Part shown: positions 60,522-64,000 of the stretch, piece after piece | How the letters are laid out: each line of letters starts with the position of its first letter | How positions within the stretch are numbered: position 1 is the stretch's first letter | Source: Pythium myriotylum | Lineage: Eukaryota; Oomycota; Peronosporomycetes; Pythiales; Pythiaceae | Reading direction: 5' to 3' | NCBI GenBank assembly: GCA_023091665.1 | Contig: JALJCQ010000003.1 | Location: 1,984,001 to 2,048,000, forward strand | Length of the DNA: 64,000 nt | The notes under the pieces: model-generated | What the model saw: only the letters and a program-made list of their open reading frames with translations | What the model was told of the DNA's origin: nothing | Databases searched by the model: none | Made by a program: the position numbers and the translations under genes

Positions 60522-60992
60522 CGGTGAGCCCTGGCCCTAAAGAGTTCGGCGCGTTTGCTGGGCAAGTTTTCAGCACACGCGGCCTGTCTCTACGCGTTGT
60601 TGTCCCACTGTTTCTTCCGTCGATCCTGCTGTCTCATCTGATGCGCCGCATCTCCTCGTTCTTTTTGAACATCAGCGTGTGCCCACCAGCACCACGACGC
60701 CTTTCTCTCGCGCGGCGCACTGGCTCGTCTGCGTATCGGCCCCCGAGGCTGGCGTGAGGCGCGAAAACGCGACGGCCGAACCCGCTCCCCTTCCCCGCGC
60801 TCGCGGCCACTCGCTCTCTCGAGGGTTTCCCCCTTGGAGGACCCCGCCGGATGACCGGGCCGAAAGACCAGCTGCCCACCAGCTGCTCGCCATTTGGTCT
60901 CGGTTCATTTTCCAATTGTCCGTTGAAGAGGCACGGCTTCCTTCCTCCGCTTCGCCAGTCCCATCAAGCGTCGTCGATCCATCGAGTTCCAC

Positions 60993-62138
60993 ATGCTCGC
61001 CCCTCCAAGTGACTTCGGATACTCGCCGTCGCAGGCCGCCTACCAGCAGCAGATGTCGGCCCAGCACCAGCACAGTGACGAGCGCCCCAAGCTCTTCGCC
61101 GTGGACCAGGCCCACGGCGGCGCCATGCCCGGCATGACCATGATGGGCGTCCACGAGTACCACCACCAAATGGTACACCACGGCACGCCGCACCACCACA
61201 TGACCCCACAGCACGCCATGACGCCGCAGCACGCCATGACCCCACAGCACCACCAGGGCGTCGAGTACGAGCACGAGCCGCTCGTCATGGGCGTCGCGCC
61301 GGCCGCGCACTACTACGCGCCCATGGGCGCGCACATGCTGCTCGTCTCGTCCGATTACGACTACAACTCGGGCAACTCGGTGGACGGCGCGACGCCCAAG
61401 TCGGGCAAGTCGGGCACCAAGCGCTCGCGCGAGGACCTCAACCTCAAGGAGAAGAAGCGCATGTTCAAGCTCAACGACCGCATCAACCAGCTCAAGGATC
61501 TGCTCGAGGACGCCGGCGTGCAAACGAAGAAGAACAAGCAGTCGATCCTTGACAACGCGACGTTCTTCATCGAGCAGCTCCGCAGCGACCTCATGATCGC
61601 CAAGCAGAAGGCTGAGCGCGCGGAGAAAGAGGCCGAGCAGCTCAAGTCGCAGGCCACCAAGTCCTCCAAGGCCGACCCGAGCAGTGTCTTCAAGGGCTGC
61701 TTCCAGCAGTCGGTCACGGCGCGCGTCGTCGTGGACCTCAACATGAAGCCCATCACGATCAACAGCGCGTTCCAGAAGCAGTCGGGCCGCGACTCCAAGT
61801 TCCTCATGAAGAAGGACAACCTGCTCACCTACCTCTGCAAGGACGCCGCCAAGCTCGAGAGCGTCGTCAAGAAAGTCCGCGAACAGAACAAGCCGGCGAC
61901 CGCCAACGTCGAGGCCGCGACGACCAAGGGCGCCATCAACGTGCTCCTCATGGCCTCGCCCGTGAGCGACGAGCAGGGCAAGGCCACGCAGATCGAGATC
62001 AGCCTCATCCCTCTGGACACGACGCTCCCCGAGACCAAGCAGGCCGAGCCGGCGGCTGAGCCCAAGGCCGAGGCCGAGGCGGCGCCTGCCAAGGAGGAGG
62101 AGCCCAAGGTCGAGACCAACGAGGCGGTCGTGCTGTAG
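60993..62138 (+). CDS. bHLH transcription factor with PAS-like domain, paralogue B
   Basis: A 381-residue single-exon gene starting MLAPPSDFGYSPSQAAY, nearly the same opening as paralogue A. Three MTPQH units (two MTPQHA, then MTPQHHQ) follow in a His/Met-rich region. The bHLH at about residues 143-190 has the same basic part, KRSREDLNLKEKKRMFKLND, then RINQLKDLLEDAGVQTKKNK and SILDNATFFIEQLRSDL, then the heptad extension LMIAKQKAERAEKEAEQL. A PAS-like region follows (ARVVVDLNMKPITINSAFQK, QIEISLIPLD), and the tail is Ala/Glu/Pro-rich, unlike A. Identical basic regions suggest the two bind the same DNA and may heterodimerise; differing helix 2 and PAS sequences suggest distinct partners. They stand 12.4 kb apart in opposite orientation. 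Confidence 0.9.
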   Translation: MLAPPSDFGYSPSQAAYQQQMSAQHQHSDERPKLFAVDQAHGGAMPGMTMMGVHEYHHQMVHHGTPHHHMTPQHAMTPQHAMTPQHHQGVEYEHEPLVMGVAPAAHYYAPMGAHMLLVSSDYDYNSGNSVDGATPKSGKSGTKRSREDLNLKEKKRMFKLNDRINQLKDLLEDAGVQTKKNKQSILDNATFFIEQLRSDLMIAKQKAERAEKEAEQLKSQATKSSKADPSSVFKGCFQQSVTARVVVDLNMKPITINSAFQKQSGRDSKFLMKKDNLLTYLCKDAAKLESVVKKVREQNKPATANVEAATTKGAINVLLMASPVSDEQGKATQIEISLIPLDTTLPETKQAEPAAEPKAEAEAAPAKEEEPKVETNEAVVL

Positions 62139-64000
62139 AGCACTCTCCTAGGCTTAGAGTTGATGTTGTCGCGTTCCTTTTCATGTAGCATATCGGTGTA
62201 ACTTGAAGACTATTTACGAACCCATTTCCCTTTTCTTTCCACCCGATCGTTGACTTCTCCAAGCCTCTTCGTCCACACAATAATACCATCTTGCAACACA
62301 TCCATCCTCCTACTCCTACTCCTACTACTCGTCGGCCTGCGAGATCGGGCTCCATGCTGCAGGAAGGATCGGCGAGAAGATGGCGAGGGCGCTCGCGAGC
62401 GGAAACGTAATCGCGCCGCCGGTCGTCGCGTCGTCGCCTCGTCGGGTGCCTTGATGGTTTGTCCCGTGGCCGCCCCGCCGCTGGCGACCGTGGGATTTCT
62501 GAAGCCAACCTGCAAGAATATTGGCTAGTCGGGTCAATCAGGTTCCGCATACAATTCGCGAGTGTCCTGTCGTCCGATCGCAGGCCGAGGAGACACGGCA
62601 AGATGGCCCGTTCGTGCACAGGGTGGACAGTGGCGAATCAACCGCGGAAGCGTAACCATGTCAGCTTGCGCAAATGGCTCGCCGCGGCTCCCTGATCTGG
62701 CCAGTCCAGCGGCACGACCGGCACGCAGCCATCACGCGCGTGGTGTGTGTGGATGTACTGGACGCGAGACCCGGAAAGGCTCTAGGAACTTCTGAGATCC
62801 GAGTACCGGTATCGTGGATGAAGTAGTACTACTACTCGGATTCTACGAGCCTCCTCGCCGAAAACGCCTCGACTCAGCCCGCCATGTGGGTGACGACAAG
62901 GAGCGCGAGTTGAGCTCCCTCATGCAGCTGGTTTCGACTGTCGACATGCTTTCTGTCGGTGGGCTTGCGGGGGTAACGACATGGCGTCGACAGTGGGGAC
63001 CCGCACAACGGCCGTGCGACTCGTCTGACGCCAGCGTGTCGTCGCGTCGTGAGAGAGATCAGACGCGGTGGATTCTTTCACTTCAACTTCCACGAGGCGC
63101 TTGCTTGATGAGCAGAGGACCCCGTATAAAAGGCGAATCCGGCAGATCTTTGCCCAGATCGAGCGGCCGCTTTCGGTTCCGCTGATCGCGCGGTGCCCAC
63201 ATCCAGTACGTGGGTACCGTACTCAGCTATTCTACAGTATTTACCTCGCTCCGGATCTACAGTACTGGCACCCACCGATTGATTGATCACCCACCGTCAA
63301 CTTGATGATTGATGACCACGCCAGCCGCTGTACACAAGCCGTCAACTCAACGAGGCCCGCTTCTTTCGCCAGATCATCAACCAGGAAACGATTTGCGCGT
63401 GGACATTAGGGTTGTGGATGAGTCCGGCCGCACGTTGAAGCGGGAACATCCGATCTGAGATGCCGTCCGTCGGCACGTCGTGGTGGCTCGTCCGCGGCGG
63501 TTGGCGCGTTTTGTTTTGTTTTCTTTTTGATTTCGCTCTCGCCCACGGACGTTTCAGTTTTCTTTCCAGTCCGTCCATTCGAATCGCTCTCAACGCCACG
63601 ACAGAGCAACCCACGGGCTGGTCATCCGGCCCGCCGACCCACCCACGGAGCAGGGTTCCGCTCGATCCTCTCCTGGCCATGGGAGGGCGCTTCAACATGG
63701 CGCGCTCGGTCTCTCGCCGGCGCCACGTTCCGAGACGTTTTCCCATCTGCTCCACGGCGAGGGCGACCGCCTCGCATGGACGCTTTGCAGGGCCGACAGC
63801 TGGACGCGAGCCCGTCAGTGGTGCCGCCAGATGGGATGGCCCACGTGTCGAGAGATCGTCACGAGGTCGGTCTTCTCTCGGTGCGCCGACTCGAGAATAA
63901 TCGCTTTTCAGAGGAGCGATGCTCCAAGGAGGAATGGCGCGTGCGTGGGATCGGTGCGAGCGGATGGCTTGTGGTCGAGTTTAGCTAGTGTGGAGGTGGC
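62139..64000. other. Gene-poor right end
   Basis: About 1.9 kb to the window edge. No gene is supportable; the open frames at 63460-63900 and 63527-63988 are Arg/Pro/Ser-rich and overlap each other in different frames. CTCCTACTCCTACT repeats occur near 62307-62328 and T-rich runs near 63508-63530. It probably contains the bHLH 3' end and distant regulatory sequence of a gene beyond the edge. Confidence 0.45.

Larger units (their letters stand above)
59392..60992. other. Intergenic region upstream of bHLH paralogue B
   Basis: About 1.6 kb without a supportable gene. It contains an (AG)n microsatellite at 60267-60295, a 17-base G run at 60505-60521, and GC-rich sequence before the bHLH start. 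Open frames at 59503-59787 and 60679-61137 have no recognisable domain; the latter overlaps the bHLH gene in another frame. Confidence 0.5.

Noticed and set aside
1..64000. CRISPR arrays, insertion sequences, retroelements, prophage, tRNA and rRNA genes, RxLR-type effectors
   Set aside because: No spaced direct-repeat array, transposase or reverse transcriptase motif, recognisable cloverleaf, or signal peptide followed by RxLR was seen by eye; a tRNA scan and profile search would settle this.

Overview
The window looks like nuclear DNA of an oomycete (stramenopile), probably a Pythium/Phytophthora-type species. The evidence is compact eukaryotic genes with short GT-AG introns (mostly 52-90 nt), a flagellar outer-arm dynein heavy chain, oomycete-type protein families (tandem multi-pass membrane proteins, coiled-coil START-type relatives, a 'W...GW...KPG...GVDYF.GE' domain, bHLH-PAS-like factors) and one good match to the oomycete initiator GCTCATTYYNCA. 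No bacterial, phage, CRISPR, rRNA or tRNA features were recognised. Gene models below were built by joining open frames at GT/AG sites that restore conserved paralogue or family sequence.

Region 1-22.4 kb is accessory and paralogue-rich. It holds three copies of one oomycete multi-pass membrane family (1-523 partial, 1914-3623, 4654-6408) plus a decayed fourth copy (about 10550-10955), and five intact ankyrin-repeat genes sharing a non-ankyrin N-terminal half (710-1858, 16115-17152, 17275-18543, 18680-20143, 21024-22379) plus a decayed sixth copy (about 15320-15700). Between these lie a probably truncated coiled-coil gene, a vWA/alpha-kinase gene with a broken frame, a TPR/armadillo gene resembling TTC12, and the autophagy E2-like enzyme ATG3.

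Region 22.5-45 kb is mostly conserved core genes: a small two-membrane-segment protein, GPI-GlcNAc transferase subunit PIGQ/GPI1 (about nine exons), a delta-9 type acyl-CoA desaturase, mitochondrial ornithine carbamoyltransferase, an intronless 13.7 kb outer-arm dynein heavy chain, and a NUDT22-type UDP-sugar Nudix hydrolase.

Region 45-64 kb is gene-poor. Two paralogous bHLH-PAS-like transcription factor genes in opposite orientation (47528-48550 minus; 60993-62138 plus) bracket a GNAT-PhzF fusion gene, a 902-residue nuclear-looking coiled-coil protein and a 735-residue orphan membrane protein. The intergenic stretches here are 1-3 kb, GC-rich, with purine tracts, microsatellites, a perfect hairpin and one unexplained 685-codon open frame.

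Functional links are limited. The dynein chain and the TTC12-like protein (TTC12 is a dynein-arm assembly factor in animals) would both serve the zoospore flagellum. The others look like independent housekeeping genes beside family clusters that expand and decay. The main items worth following up are the two eroding paralogue families, the interrupted alpha-kinase, the GNAT-PhzF fusion, the long orphan frame and the paired bHLH genes.
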